DNA of 64,000 nucleotides from Phallusia mammillata (GCA_003260075.1 QLIY01000045.1:1-64000), one strand, 5' to 3'; positions 1-12,575 are shown, counted from the first letter of the stretch. Translations and numbers: made by a program. The notes: generated from the sequence alone by a model not told the origin.

Positions 1-184
1 GAGCGTGCTCGGCCGAGCTCCCAGCATTAAAGTGAGATGCTCGGTGCTCGACCAAACAGAACATTTGCAGTTTTGGCACATCCCTAAATTCCAATATTCT
101 AGCCTTCAACCAAATAAAGAATAATCCAAATGTCCTAAATATATAAATACACATAAAAAATATATCTTTACATTAACATTACAG
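1..184. other. Intron of MEN1 upstream of the first visible exon
   Basis: No coding exon is seen. The sequence ends in a TTACAG acceptor at 179-184. The first bases contain a GC-rich palindrome (GCTCGGCCGAGC) unlike the AT-rich rest, perhaps the end of a repeat cut by the window edge. Confidence 0.5.
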
Positions 185-1843
185 GACATGGTAGAGGTTA
201 CCTGGCATGGCAAAGGAAATGAAGATAAACGGGGACTGGCAGTGGATTCTGGTTGCACATATAAGGTGTATTTTTACTTCATTAGAGATATTTACTTTCA
301 TGGACTTGCAGTACAGGGGCCTGCAAATACTCGGCCAAGACCACCAAGATTAAGTTTAAAAAATATATAAATGTGTACATATATATAACATTGAATTTTT
401 GTCATTTTTCCTTGGTTTACAAAAGTACATTGAACTTAAATCACAAGTATGTGACACTTTAAACCTATTTTCACCCCAAAAAGTATTTGTAGATCTCTGT
501 TACACAATAACTTAGAAACAAAAAATGTACTGTCATTTAATCTTGTGTAACTAGGTGAAACTGTGTGTACAAATTTAGAATTGGATTTATTATGGAGGAA
601 AGCCAGTTATCTGTGACAGATGGATGGAGCTAGTAGCCATGCTTATATCTGTCAACCCTTCAATCGACAGCCACACTGAAAGTGAGGAATTGCAAATGAT
701 TCAGCACAAACTACTTCATAAATTGTACCAGAAGGGCTACATGGACAGGTAAGAACCATGCTACTTGGACTTATGATGGTACATGCTTTGTATTTTCATT
801 GTAACTAACCTTGTGCCCAGGTATCCAATGGCTTTGGGAACATTTGCTGAGCTGCAAGAAGGGCAACAGTTGGGTGATGACTCAGCAGAAGTTATTCACA
901 TGAAAGCTGTGCAAACAGTAAAAGAGATTTATGATGACTTGCATATATTTCCATATTGTAGCCAAGGTCACTTCTATATGAGACAAAAAAGATTTAAAGA
1001 GGCAATTGCATCCTGGGCTAAAGCTGCGCAAGTGGCATCCAAGTAAGAAATCTGCTTGGTTTCTATTGGTATATTTATACATACAATAGATTTTAATAAT
1101 TTTAGACTCAGACAGGGGTAAAATTGGTGTAATTTGTTTGTTAAGATACAACTATGGTAAAGATGATGAAGAAGTGTACAAAGAAATGATTGATATTGCA
1201 AATGACCTAATTCCTACATCATTGAGGGGGGGCCAACTTGGTGAAGACAAAGAATGCTACTTTGATGTCATCAGGTTTTCCTTCACAAATTTTCTATTTT
1301 GTTAAAGCTTATGCCTTAATATTCTTGTTGTCATTTAGATTTTATGATGGTGTCTGTCTGTGGGAGGAAGGGAGCTCCACACCCATTTTGCATTCATGGT
1401 GGGCTCGTTACTTTACACTCTCAGTAAGCCGCTTTCCCTCAGTTGTCAGAGAGTCTTATGCTGATGACCCGGAGAAGCAAGATGATGGCAACCTGTTGCG
1501 AAGGTCGAGCAGATCCTTGGGGTCTCCTTCTATAAATTCTGAAGCAAGTAGCTCATCAACATGTGAAAAAGAAGACAAATTTACATCGCCCAAAATAAGT
1601 GCAACAGGGGAAAGTTCTTGTAAACAACCAACCAATGAACCAGAAACCAAATTACTTCTTCGAAGCCACAAAATGAAAGCCCTCAAAGATATTTTAACCA
1701 GTGGAAAGAAAATTAATACACAAGCTGTTGGTTTACTGTTAACTGCTCAATCACAAGTACAGTTTGTGAAAAGACGGTCGACTGTTGGAGATTATAGCAT
1801 TGAGTATAAGCGTTCAAGAAAATCAAAGGATTTAGAGAGTTAA
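185..1843 (+). CDS. MEN1: Menin, C-terminal half (5' end outside the window)
   Basis: Menin is a nuclear scaffold that links MLL/KMT2 methyltransferases, JunD and other factors to chromatin. Five exons are visible: 185-265, 579-748, 821-1042, 1146-1274 and 1339-1843 (stop TAA), all with GT-AG borders and matching phases. Exon 1 carries the hallmark EVTWHGKGNED. Later exons carry CDRWMELVAM, NPSIDSHTES, YPMALGTFAEL, YNYGKDDEEVYKE, RFYDGVCLWEEGS and the C-terminal LLLTAQSQVQ block, each aligning to remembered vertebrate menin. The loop between the thumb and palm regions is short, with a 7-G run at 1224-1230. The low-complexity tail between about 1440 and 1640 is Ser-rich and poorly conserved, followed by a basic C terminus (KRSRKSK), as in menin nuclear localisation regions. 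Upstream exons lie left of base 1. Identification is very secure; exon edges were read by eye. Confidence 0.95.
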
Positions 1844-1927
1844 AAACCTGTTTCTTCAAAGGCAGTTGTTATTCATTTAGTTTTGCAACTATTTGTTAAG
1901 TGTGGAAATCATGTTGATTGTATTTGA

Positions 1928-1933
1928 ATTAAA
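1928..1933 (+). terminator. Candidate MEN1 poly(A) signal (ATTAAA)
   Basis: The common variant ATTAAA lies about 85 bases after the menin stop codon. No AATAAA is closer. This is a motif match only. Confidence 0.35.
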
Positions 1934-2777
1934 GAATTTAGATCAACACAGTTTCTTTATTTATGTAGAATCTGAGTTTGTGCGCATAATGATTAGTATA
2001 ACGCACAGGGTCTGGTAGATTTTTTCTGGTATGTGTACATTGATTACATCCAATAATCAAATTGATTTCAGTACCCATAGCCAAAAATAATATGTTCCTC
2101 GACAAATTGCAGTTTAACTGTTGTGTATATAGTATATATTGTAAGGCGACAAGGGAGTGTGCACTTTTTGTGATGACATAAATGTTGCAAACATCGGCAT
2201 CAACAGTAACTTTAAAACAGTTGTAACAGAGTGCTAGCAGATGTGCTTTGTGGTGATAACATTTGGGTCTCAAAACATGAAGTTTAGTTCTTTTGGCACA
2301 AAAAGGTTTCTCCTTCAAGGCTCACCTGGTGTTTACCAAACCCTATTATTCCTTTATTCAGGAAGAAACTTTAATATAACCTGTATACTTGCTTGCAGTT
2401 TTTTTTGGGAAAAAAAAACAGTGCTGCAATCAACTTGTTAAATCTCTTCAAACCACTCGTTACACACAAGGTAGCTGGTACTGCCACAATAATTCTCTAA
2501 CATACTAATCAAAAGGAAACATCATAATTTGGCACATACATCAACAAAACATAAAATGTTCAATCTAAAACAAATACTAAGCGCAGATTTTCTATTTAAA
2601 ACAGCAAGCTACCAAACCGGACAGCTGAACACTACCACATCTGGCAGTTGGTTTTGATAATAGCTAAGTTGTAACAGGGCAGTCCATTTGCCAACATTTT
2701 TAAACACCAACAAGTGCATTTTACGATCAAACAACTATGTAAGGTGTTCAAAAGAGAATAGCAAAATTGTAAAAAAA
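1934..2777. other. Convergent 3' intergenic region between MEN1 and ANKEF1
   Basis: The two genes converge here. The sequence is AT-rich, and its short open frames have no recognisable content. It presumably holds both 3' untranslated regions. Confidence 0.6.
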
Positions 2778-5700
2778 TCAGTTTTTGTCCTGGAATTCCT
2801 TGACTCTTGCAGTAATATTTTTCTTCAGTGGCTTTTCAAAATCATCAAAGTCAACTTCATGACCAAAGCGAATTCGTTTTTCCTGTTTGGCATTTAGCAG
2901 GTCTTGTGTGGTTTTTTGTTCAGTCCAAGTCTGCATAAATAAAATTTCACCAAATCTTTTGCCTATTTCTCTTGACCTTTTTTTTAACTGACTTACCTTT
3001 CTTGGTGTAAAAGTAATCTCATTTTCTTTGCTTTGAGTACCAGAGGTAAATTCTTCAGCCACATCCAAAACTGAATTCTTTTTCTTTTTTAATGGAGCAA
3101 GGTCCTTGAAGTCTGTTGTGCCTCTTGGACTCAAGGCAGCAGAAACCTGCTCAACTTGGGGTGGTTGCTAAAACCCAAACAAAAGAACCAACTTGGTTTG
3201 TTCCATATTTATCAAGTCATTGTGATGTATGGCATAAAGCATTAAGGCAAAGTTTCCAAACGTTTTTTGTTCCGTTTAAACTTTTATCTTCAATAATAAA
3301 AGTTACCCGTTAATGGTTGCATAAACAAAATTTAGATAAACAATATGTTGCTGGTGTGAATGCATGATACTGTAAAAACAGTATAACCATTTTCTATCCT
3401 TTAAGAGACATCAAAACTTATGTGCTATATTTACCCCAGGAGAATGTCTTAATTACTTACTAGGTGAGAAGATTTGCATTAAGGTAAGACATTTGTATTT
3501 GTCGTGCATTTGCAGACATAACAGTGGCCTTTCTTTAATAAAACACTTGAATAACCTGGTTTTCTTGGTTTTTAATGGCATCACCTTCACCTTGGTGGTC
3601 ATTTTCTCCTGTTGCAGTACCAGGGGCAGTCAGATGTCCCTAGTATAAAAAACACAGAATTTTGTATTGATAATTTTTTTAAACCATACCATAAAAAGAT
3701 GAAAGTTCTGAAACAGCTTATAAAATTTCAAAAACAAACAGGCCTAGACGAGTCAAAACAGCACTAAAGATATACTTCTTACCTCCCACAAAGTGTCAAC
3801 AAGAAGGTAAGCAACAATATTGTAACATAATAGAGCTTACCACACAGTGTATTTGTGTACCTGAGGAATGGGTGGAATTGTCAGAGGTTTGGGAGGACCT
3901 GGCGACTTTCTTTTTCCTTTTTTGTCTTTCTTGGGCTTTGGGGCAGCATCGAACTTCTCTTTTACAAGCCTGTACACTTCACCATCAGCCCAATCACGTG
4001 CAACATCAACTGCTGTTTTTTCTATGAATCAAATTGTGTGGTAAAGTGGTAGTTCAAAGTGCAGTTTCTTACAAGTCATTTTCCCAGAATCAATAATGCC
4101 ATGTTTTACATGAACTAATGTGCATGACATTTGTATAAACAACTGTACAGTTTAAACTCCCTAAACTTGACAACTATTGTGTAAGGTTTATATATAGAAA
4201 GCATGAGCATGATTGGTATGACCCCAGTACAGAACAAATCAACAATGTTTTTGTGTTCATGTAAACATGTGGCGCTGACTCAGACAAGCGGTTTGAAAGA
4301 AAGGAACATGTTGATTGAATTAGAAACCTTCACACTGGGGGTAAGTCCTGTAAAATGATATTTGTCTTCTTTGTTTGGCGATTTGTCGTAACAATAGATC
4401 ATATTAAAAGAGCTGAACATAATTGACACAATCTGTTTTAGTGCCACCCTTGAAAAACCAAATGAATTTTAAACTGACCAGTGCCTGGCAACAAGCAAGT
4501 AATTATAACATGGGTTGCCTTTTTAAACATGTCTGTTACAAATAATGCCAGATTTGTACCTTTTTTGTTTTCCACTGTCACCGACACATTGCAGTCAAGT
4601 AAATATTTCACTACATCAGGTTTACCCCCCCCCCCCTGGCAACAAGCAAGTAATTATAACATGGGTTGCCTTTTTAAACATGCCTGTTACAAATAGTGCC
4701 AGATTTGTACCTTTTTTGTTTTCCACTGTCACTGACACATTGCAGTCAAGTAAATATTTCACTACATCAGGTTTGCAGCTTTCAATGGCTCTCATTAATG
4801 GAGTTGCCCCATTCCACGTAATAGCATTTCCATCAGAACCAGCTAGCATTAGAGCCTGCAGGACACAAAACAAAAACAGTTTAAAAACTATTTGGTGCCA
4901 TTTTCCATTAGAGGCCGTACCTTAACAACATCCAGTTGGCCTGAGTGGCAGGCATGATGCAGTGGCGTCCACTTAAAGTTGTCACGAGCTTCAACACTGG
5001 CTCTAAATGATATAACTCCTTTTAAATTTGAGTTACTGATGCAAGCAAAAATATCAATAAAATATTTGGTACCCGGCTGAAAGCAAATAGTTTGTAAGTT
5101 CAATGTCACCCTCTGCACAAGCTGCCATCAAAGGTGTTTTGAAATATTTGTCTCTGGTATCAACTTCAGTTCCAGTCTGTTAAACAACGTACATGGAAAT
5201 GGAACATACTAATACTATAAATTGATGTTTAAAGTGTGTTTTGTACCTCAAAGGCCCGTTTCAAAGTTTCAATGTCACCATGTCTAGCAGCATCCGTTAT
5301 ATTCATGTATTGTTTCTCAGGAATCTGCAGGTACCATGCTGAATCATCCTGCAACGGATGTCTTGGTGGGTGGTCCCTACAACAACACATTGTAATAAAT
5401 ATGTACTAATAAACAAACAGTTACTATTTTATTGTTAAGAAAGGATTTTCTACCTATTAAATCTGTTAGTGTCTGTCCAAAGGATTTGCCTTTCAACGTA
5501 TCTGTGTGGTGGTCCACCATCTGCCCTCCTTGGTCCATCCTTCTCAGTGCAGATTGGAACAGGAATCTTAAATTTCCCTTTCTTTCCTTTCTTGCCACCC
5601 TTTTTGCCCTTCTTCCCTTTCTTCTTTTTGCCCTCAAAGGCAGACATAAGGCATGTCTTTGAGATGTATTTTTTGCCAGAGAGAAACTCATCAATTTCAA

Positions 5701-8065
5701 CAACACCCTTGCGATCTTTGTCATGTACCTAAAAAATGCAAATGTCTATGTCTTTACAGTACAAACTAATAAAGAAACTTTAGCTATACGTCATGTAATC
5801 TTTTTCGCATATCATCTGGTATCGGGGCCTGAAGCTGGTTCATGATGTTGTCAAAAACTTGGCGAGTAACAAAATTGCCCTTCATTGGATCCTCTCCTTC
5901 TTCTTGTGACATAACCTTCAATGTGTAACAATACATGTTGAAACTTACTTTTAATCCACAGACAATTTTATACTGAGGCCCCCCCCCCTTGTCAAAAACT
6001 TGGCGAGTAACAAAATTGCCCTTCATTGGATCCTCTACTTCTTCTTGTGACATAACCTTCAACGTGTAAAAATATGTGTTGAAACTTACTTTGAATCCAT
6101 GAACAATTTTGTACTTAATTAGTGACATACTGATCTCATTAGAATTTCCCTGATCCTTTCAGATCGTTCAAATGCCCAGTCATAAAGTGAAAGCAGGGAT
6201 GGATCATTTGGATTTTTCATTCCAGGCTTGGAATATTTGGCAAAGACCCTTTCAGCCTTTCTCAGCTCTTTTCCTGCTTCTTTGAAGCTTTTTTCCTTCG
6301 CCAATAGTCTTGGAGTAAAACCATCACTGTTCTTCTGCTTTGGGTTTGCACCTACAATATAGAGCACAAAAGTGTACATTTAATATTTTAATTAAATGTC
6401 ATTAAACCCCCCCCCCCTTCGCCAATAGTCTTGGAGTAAAACCATCACTGTTCTTCTGCTTTGGGCTTGCACCTACAATATAGAGCACATGAACCGACAT
6501 TTAATATTTTAATTAAATGTCATCAAATTTTTGTACCTCTTTGGGCAAGATATTTGCAAATCATCCCAAAACCACCCTCAGCAGCAAAATGAAGTGCATT
6601 GTTTCCATCTGCATCCATATTTGAACAGTCGGCACCATATGCAGCAAGGGACTGGTTTAACAAAATTGGGTAAGTTGGCATAAAAACTAACACCCTCTCC
6701 CACTAAAAAAACCCCCCCCCCATATTTGCAAATCATCCCAAAACCACCCTCAGCAGCAAAATGAAGTGCGTTGTTTCCATCTGCATCCATATTTGCACAG
6801 TCGGCACCATATGCAGCAAGGGACTGGTTGAACAAAATTGGGTAAGTTGGCATAAAACTAACACCCTCTTCCACCAAAACAAATTTAACATACCTTTACA
6901 GCATCTAAGGCACCCATTTGAGCAGCAAAATGCAGAGCCGAATGCTGCTTTTTGTCCAAAATATTAGGATTTGCTCCCTTTTGAAGAAGAGCTTTGATGA
7001 CTTTAACATTTCCAGATGAACAAGCTTCACAGAGAGCAGATCTACCAGTTAACTGTAAAAAAATGAAACAAGGTGATAGATGCCAGCAACACTTATTACA
7101 CACACTTACAGTGTTAAGTGCATTTGGATCTGCTCCCTTCTCAAGAAGCATGAGGCACATTGTTTCATTTTCTGCTGCCGATTCACATGCCATGACAAGT
7201 ACTGGTTTACCGCTTTCTGTGACGTTGTTTACATTTGCCCCATGGGCTAGTACAATGTCAAGGCACCGTTGGTGTCTCTTTGTTGCAGTCGATAGGCAAT
7301 AAAAGAGGACATCTATGCAAAAAAAAATTCATATGGCATGGAGTTAGGTTATTACCCCCCCCCCCGTTGGTGTCTCTTTGTTGCAGTCGATAGGCAATAA
7401 AAGAGGACATCTGTGCAAAAAGAAAAATTCATATGGCATGGACTTGCACTGTTTACATATATATACCTTTTCCTTCGCTATCTCTGACGGTGGTGTCTGC
7501 TCCAGTTTTGGCTAGGATTTCAACAGTTTTATCATGACCATAATCAGCAGCTTTCATCAATGGGGTTCGCCCTTAAAATGATATTTCAATAAATAGTGCA
7601 AACAAAACATAAGTTATCGCTTTAGTGGAGCCAACTATGTAATACCCACACCAAACAAAACCAATCAAAGATAAGAAGATTATGTGATATTTGTACCTTT
7701 AAAATCTTGAACATTAGGAAATGCACCCAGTTTGAGCAGAAATTTCATCATCCCTTCATTGTTGGATTGAGCAGCAAGATGAAGTGCACATTCTCCATCC
7801 CTTGGATCACGGTAGTTGATTAGCCTGCAATATAAAAACTATTTGTTACCATGCCATTAGCCAACATTATAATTAAACACAACATTAGCACAACAGTGTA
7901 ATTATATGTAAAAATAAAATGCCCACACGAAGCCACTAATCAAAATTACATGGGAATTCCCTGTGTACACAGCTTGGTTATCTGCGTTGTATCCTCTTGA
8001 CGAACGCATTGAAGGAGTTTGTAAACCTGGAGTGTTTCCAAGCGCGATTCAGCGGTCACGGCCAT
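2778..8065 (-). CDS. ANKEF1: Ankyrin repeat and EF-hand domain protein 1
   Basis: The gene has seventeen exons on the minus strand: 8065-7950, 7824-7697, 7571-7467, 7312-7110, 7052-6894, 6651-6537, 6351-6131, 5915-5790, 5728-5454, 5376-5247, 5176-5073, 5002-4921, 4855-4711, 4021-3861, 3639-3556, 3167-2997 and 2930-2778. They total 2478 nt, or 825 aa. Two ankyrin blocks (about residues 40-290 and 520-640) flank an EF-hand with a canonical loop (DKDRKGVVEIDE, about residues 393-404) and a Lys/Gly-rich stretch. The C-terminal block HEVDFDDFEKPLKKNIT and the start ESRLETLQVYKLLQCVR align to remembered human ANKEF1 (776 aa). Family members are linked to cilia and sperm flagella; that role is inferred here. 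Parts of five exons occur twice, separated by poly-C runs (listed separately). The model uses one copy of each, and the phases then close perfectly. Confidence 0.95.
4484..4774. repeat. Poly-C-joined direct duplication in ANKEF1 (exon 13 and intron)
   Basis: The 140 bases at 4484-4623 recur at 4635-4774 with about four substitutions, separated by C12 at 4625-4636. The left copy holds only the 3' half of exon 13; the right copy continues into the full exon. The tail of the left segment equals the head of the right segment. Confidence 0.95.
5848..6119. repeat. Poly-C-joined direct duplication in ANKEF1 (exon 8)
   Basis: The segment 5848-5978 recurs at 5989-6119 after C10 at 5979-5988. The copies differ at several sites, one of them coding (Gly versus Val codon after EE). 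The left copy contains the complete exon 8; the right copy is cut off by the C run. Confidence 0.95.
6297..6527. repeat. Poly-C-joined direct duplication in ANKEF1 (exon 7)
   Basis: The segment 6297-6406 recurs at 6418-6527 after C11 at 6407-6417. It includes the 5' part of exon 7 and its upstream intron, with a few substitutions between copies. Confidence 0.95.
6550..6880. repeat. Poly-C-joined direct duplication in ANKEF1 (exon 6)
   Basis: The segment 6550-6711 recurs from 6722 to about 6880 after C10 at 6712-6721. It covers most of exon 6. The left copy retains the splice donor; the right copy lacks it. Confidence 0.95.
7267..7447. repeat. Poly-C-joined direct duplication in ANKEF1 (exon 4)
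   Basis: About 80 bases at 7267-7344 recur from 7365 after C11 at 7355-7365. They cover the 5' end of exon 4 and its acceptor. Confidence 0.9.
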
Positions 8066-9865
8066 GGTTAATTACTACGAACTAGAGCACACAGCCAGTA
8101 TTGTCACGTCACAGAACTTCTAACGCCCATCATCCGCGCTTGTCTGCAAATTTAAACATTGAAAATAGCGACGTTGTAAAACGTAACATAAAAGACCTTT
8201 CGCCCAAGTAGCGCGAAAATACAGTATATCCCGTAAAAATTAATTGTTCCCTGATAGAGTATAACCTTTGTTGTAGAAACCGAGTCAATATGGTTAACTG
8301 CCAGACTCTGCAGAGCAAATATGCTTTCTGGCCTATCCATGTTATTTTACACCGACGGGAGTCAACATTTGCTAACTGCCATTTGTGACTCATAAACTGA
8401 ACCTACTATATTTAGAATTGTTAAACTAGATACGATGAGCATAAAATGGGCCTGCTGTACTATGATTTAAATAAACGTTTTATCACAAAGACAAAAACAT
8501 AATTGGTGGCTACAACGAAGCTAACTGCGGAAAGGCGTGTACACAACCGACACTCACGAGTATGTGCACAACAACGGCGTTATGCCAATCGACTGAATTC
8601 CCATTGACTGCCTACAATCACCCTCTTGTTACTTTGTACAGTTAACCACTGATTTCCCACTTAACTGAACGATAAACGATTCCTTTTCTTGCACGTCTGG
8701 TTTGGTCAACTTATATTAATATAGATCTTGTACAATATCTCGGCTACAAACCACAGGACACGTATTTTATATGTGGGTTGTGGTGAAGCAACTCTAAAAT
8801 GCTGCCACGATAATGTTTAGCAAATGGCCCTTACAAACCGAACTGCTTAGAAAACGTTCTACTTCAATCGTTTTTTATTGTTAAGGGGTTTAAAGTCAAT
8901 TGTCGTTCTGTGTCCTTAGTGCGTCTTGTCATAACTCTTCGGGGAAAGCACAATACGTGTAGGCGTCTTTTGTTGCCAGGGCCACAGTGCCTTTTTTCGG
9001 CGTTGAGACCTTTCTCTGTATTTGAGCTACGCCTCAGTTACGACACCCGATGACCAAAGTTTTTACAAATGCAACACAACCGAAACAAAGTTTGAAGTAA
9101 ACCAACACGTTTTTTACAGAAGTTTTGTTCTTACATTTCAAATGTAAATTAGAACAAAAGCATTTCGCTTCAATATCGGCTCGCCTGATCATCACAAAAT
9201 AATTCGTTTTTTATGATATGTAAACATTTCCTATTTTGTGAAAACATAAAAAAAGAAGTTTTTTGGAAAACAAGTTTGCGTATTTCAAGCTTAATAACGA
9301 GGTCGTTATGTAGGTCGTCATAATTAATTATGACATTCAGTTAAACTTGAGCAAAATCAGCAATGCTACAAATAACATTCATGTAAAAACAAACAAAAAA
9401 CGGTAAATCTACACTACTCACAACCTCTGCGGACAGTTCAGTGTATTTCCGGAAAATTATCTCCAAACGGATCACACATCGCTGGAAGATGGTCAAGGTC
9501 CGCTTGGGGCTTAAAGTGTTATTTGCCACCATTGAACAAATATATGTGTGCAGGAATTACACAGCAAAGTATTGTTAAGTTAATTCCATTGTGATCAACA
9601 ATGGGTTTTGTTTTGCACAAATAAACGTGGTACAAGTCGAGTGTGTGAATACAGCACGCCTCAATGAAATGACATTAATAATTTAAAGCAGTACGCAATA
9701 TAAAACCCATTAATTTTTTATTATGAGATAAAACATAACCCCTTTTTCAGACACAAAAAAATTTACTTTGGTGAATATTTCATATTTGAATTTCATCATC
9801 GCTGAAGATAAACAAGTTGAATTTGAATACGACCGACTTTTTTGAGTTAATTTAGTGCGTTTATC
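8066..9865. promoter_or_regulatory. Divergent intergenic region, ANKEF1 (-) / Sel1 gene (+)
   Basis: The two genes start 1.8 kb apart and point away from each other, so both promoters should lie here. No TATA box, repeat or convincing exon was recognised, and the short open frames look random. Confidence 0.5.
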
Positions 9866-11883
9866 ATGAGACGTAGGTCAGCAAGTTACGTCACCATTGA
9901 CGAGCCTAGAAAGAAGAAAAATGCACAGCGAATAGGTAACCTTGTAAGATACGGAAACGCAGTCTTCCAAATACATGAACTAAAAGAAGACACTCGTCTT
10001 TGTAAAGCATTGGAGGTAGGTACGGTAGATCACAAGTTTCCGCAAAACATGACTTCATTAAATGTCGTTGCAGGTGACAGCTATAATTTCAGTTGTGTTC
10101 CTGGCTTACTACTCTTATTATTACTACGAATCGTTGCATTTCCACGTTGCCAAGGGATATGCGCACCTGGGCTACGCATCAGCTCAACATGTAGTCGGTC
10201 AAAGGTATCTAACTGGACGTGGCATCAATAAAAACGAAACTTTGGCGATGAAGTGGTTCAAGTAAGTACACATGTTCGCCATAGTCTTAATTCTAAGTCA
10301 ACTAACATGTTTTGTTCACCCTTAGAACCAGGGAGTCGAACCGCTTGTCATACGGGTTCAGGTTCGGTTCGCGTTCACTTCGTTTTGTTTTTAAGGGTTC
10401 GGTTCAGGTTTTTAAAAATGTGTATTTTCGGGTTCGGGTTTTGTTCCGGTTTGGGCAAATTATCCGGTCCGAACCGGTTTGCGGTTTTTAAACCGGTTCA
10501 AACTTTCATTCGTTTCAATTTAATTCTACCTATCAACTTCCCCGCTCTTATCAAACCCCACAAGATTTTTGACCGTTTTGACCACATTTAGTTATTTTTG
10601 ACACGCCCTATAAGTGTTATCTCGCGTATTCTTAAGTACGCTATTTTGAAAAAAAAACGCAAAATATAAAACAGACTGCATTTTTTACTGGTTCAGTTCC
10701 GGTTCGGATCCAACGCCAAACAAAACATAGGGTTCAACTCCGGTTCGGGTTTTTAGAAAATCGTAATTAGCGGTTCGGGTTCGGGTTTAATGAAATTAAC
10801 CGCTCAAACCGGTTCGCGGGTTCGGGTTCAGTTCCGGTTCGACTCCCTGCTTAGAACAGTGGTTCTCTAACTTACTAATTTTTTTTGTCATAACGGTCGC
10901 TTAGCAATATTCCCGAGCACTCGCGGTGCAAGCAAAATATATTTATGTATAACTTAAAATAAATTTGCAATACAAAACCTGAAGTTAACAACTAAATTTA
11001 TTCCTTGCGAAAATATTTCCACAACATTCCTTCCGGATAATTTAGTTTCGTAAGATTACCTCACGTGGGAATGTTTTTATGACGTCTTAAACACCACTAA
11101 AACAACAATAAAATTGTATGCAAACAATTGGTGTTTTTCGTAACTTGAAAATATAGTCAAGAACCGACACCAGCAGACTCCTTTAGTCCCAGTATTTAAT
11201 ATAACATTAGATTGTAGAAACACTTTCAGCTTCTCACGATCCCTCTGAAATCGTTTGGCACACTCCTAAGGACCGAGGAGCTCAGTTTGAGAACCGCTGG
11301 TACAGAACGAACCATGACAAAATGGACAAGCAATCGATAGTGCCTGTACACAGTGTTTTTTTAAGGTGTTTCTCCAGCGGTTTCCCAAAATTTAGACTTG
11401 CAACTACAACTACAGTTTTTGGTATTTAAATGAAACACTTGCGCTCTCTTAAAACTACTTAGCGGTCACCCAAACCAAACCTTAAAAAAAACCTGCCTGT
11501 ACATACTAATGGAGCAAACCATGCTTTGTTGTGTCCAATGTTTTCTTTTACCAAGCGAAATATACTCAACTCAACTGTGCAACAATAAGGGGAAATTAGG
11601 GCAGCTATAACCCTTTCCTTGTCGTTGTAGGCACGCGGCCAGACAAGGACACCCCGAGGCTTCATTCAATCTAGCAGTGGGGCACATTCATGGACATGCC
11701 GCTGGGCTCAAATACGGGTTTGTAAAACTTGTTGCAAGCAAGAAGTTTTTCATTTTTGAGCTTGTTAAAATGACTTTCCTTTTTAGGGAACCAACAAAAC
11801 TATTGAAGCACGCTAAAAAGCATGGAGTGAAAGAAGCTGACGACGCACTTTCATTGTGTGCCAGAAGTGGATGCGACTTGTGA
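9866..11883 (+). CDS. Small Sel1-like repeat protein with a membrane segment
   Basis: Four exons (9866-10015, 10074-10261, 11631-11717, 11787-11883) total 522 nt and encode 173 aa, with GT-AG borders and consistent phases. The N terminus is basic and cytosol-like. Exon 2 begins with a hydrophobic, Tyr-rich segment (VTAIISVVFLAYYSYYYYE), probably a single transmembrane helix. It is followed by Sel1-type helical repeats: GYASAQHVVGQRYLTGRG, then HAARQGHPEASFNLAVGHIHG (read across the exon 2/3 junction). Sel1 repeats bind protein partners, often in membrane quality control. The exact family was not recognised, so no symbol is given. Intron 2 (1.37 kb) carries two abutting hAT-like MITEs. Intron 1 is only 58 bases. 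Confidence 0.75.
10329..10849. mobile_element. hAT-type MITE with perfect 8-bp target duplication
   Basis: A 521-bp element with 15-base perfect terminal inverted repeats (CAGGGAGTCGAACCG at 10329-10343 and its complement at 10835-10849). The flanking 8-bp duplication CTTAGAAC lies at 10321-10328 and 10850-10857. The interior is full of degenerate GGTTCGG motifs and has no open frame for a transposase. Confidence 0.93.
10857..11299. mobile_element. Second hAT-type MITE abutting the first
   Basis: The left end CAGTGGTTCTCTAACTT and right end AGTTTGAGAACCGCTG form imperfect inverted repeats of the typical hAT CAG..GGTTCTCAAACT type. The flanks do not show a clean 8-bp duplication, so the element is probably older. 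It has no coding capacity. Confidence 0.75.
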
Positions 11884-11905
11884 TTAATCATACAATTTTA
11901 CAAAA

Positions 11906-11911
11906 AATAAA
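11906..11911 (+). terminator. Candidate poly(A) signal of the Sel1 gene
   Basis: AATAAA lies 23 bases after the stop codon. Confidence 0.45.
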
Positions 11912-12479
11912 AGCTAGCTAACATGTAAATGAAGTGTGTTACGATTTTACATCTATAAGTTCAGGTATAACATCAAAGAATTTACAGAGAGTGCACATAA
12001 CGCAGGGTATAGTTTTCCATGTTTCGACCAACCGAAAAAATAGGCCCAAAAAGTGGACACACTCGAATTCAATTGCCACGTGTCGTTACCTAACATATTT
12101 TGCACATTTGTACAGATACGTCATCATCACCTTGTTCACTGTACTCACATGCGATGTAACGATTACACGCTCACTGTATACCGCGTTTTATTCTGTTCTT
12201 CCTCAAATTAAAAAAACAACTAACTTTAAGGTTCTAACGCCATTCTAATAATCGGACAAGCTCAGACGAGCAGCAGCTTATACCGGCAAGAACTTACAGA
12301 GTTAAATATACTTTTTATATTCAGGCAAAAAGTTCGACGTCAACCTGACCAGCAACCCTACCTGATCAGCTATATATATATAGCCTATACAGTAGGACTT
12401 ACTTATATAAATGTCATTAATAGTTCACACAGGTTGCAAACACTATTAGGGGGTGTTGCAATGCGACGATTCATATTTT

Positions 12480-12575
12480 GGTAAAAATGGTCCGGCGCTG
12501 ACCCACATACAGACATAAAATTCCTGATCGGGATTCGTCTCCGGGTCCTGGGTTCGAACCTTGTGAAAAAAATCC
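12480..12575 (+). repeat. Possible tRNA-derived SINE fragment
   Basis: GCGCTGACC upstream of GGGTCCTGGGTTCGAACC resembles a decayed tRNA-like A/B-box promoter region. A full cloverleaf cannot be folded by eye, so a fossil SINE is likelier than a tRNA gene. Confidence 0.25.

Noticed and set aside
1224-1230. G7 run in MEN1 as another homopolymer junction
   Set aside because: No duplication flanks it and the menin frame continues through it (RGGQLGEDKE).
4545-4925. Plus-strand open frame of 126 codons
   Set aside because: It lies antisense to ANKEF1 exons and is created by the poly-C-joined duplication.
10360-10840. GGTTCGG-rich tract as a telomere-like or satellite repeat
   Set aside because: It lies wholly inside a MITE with defined ends and target duplications, so it is the interior of that element.
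12540-12570. Functional tRNA gene
   Set aside because: Only a B-box-like motif is clear; no acceptor or anticodon stem could be paired.
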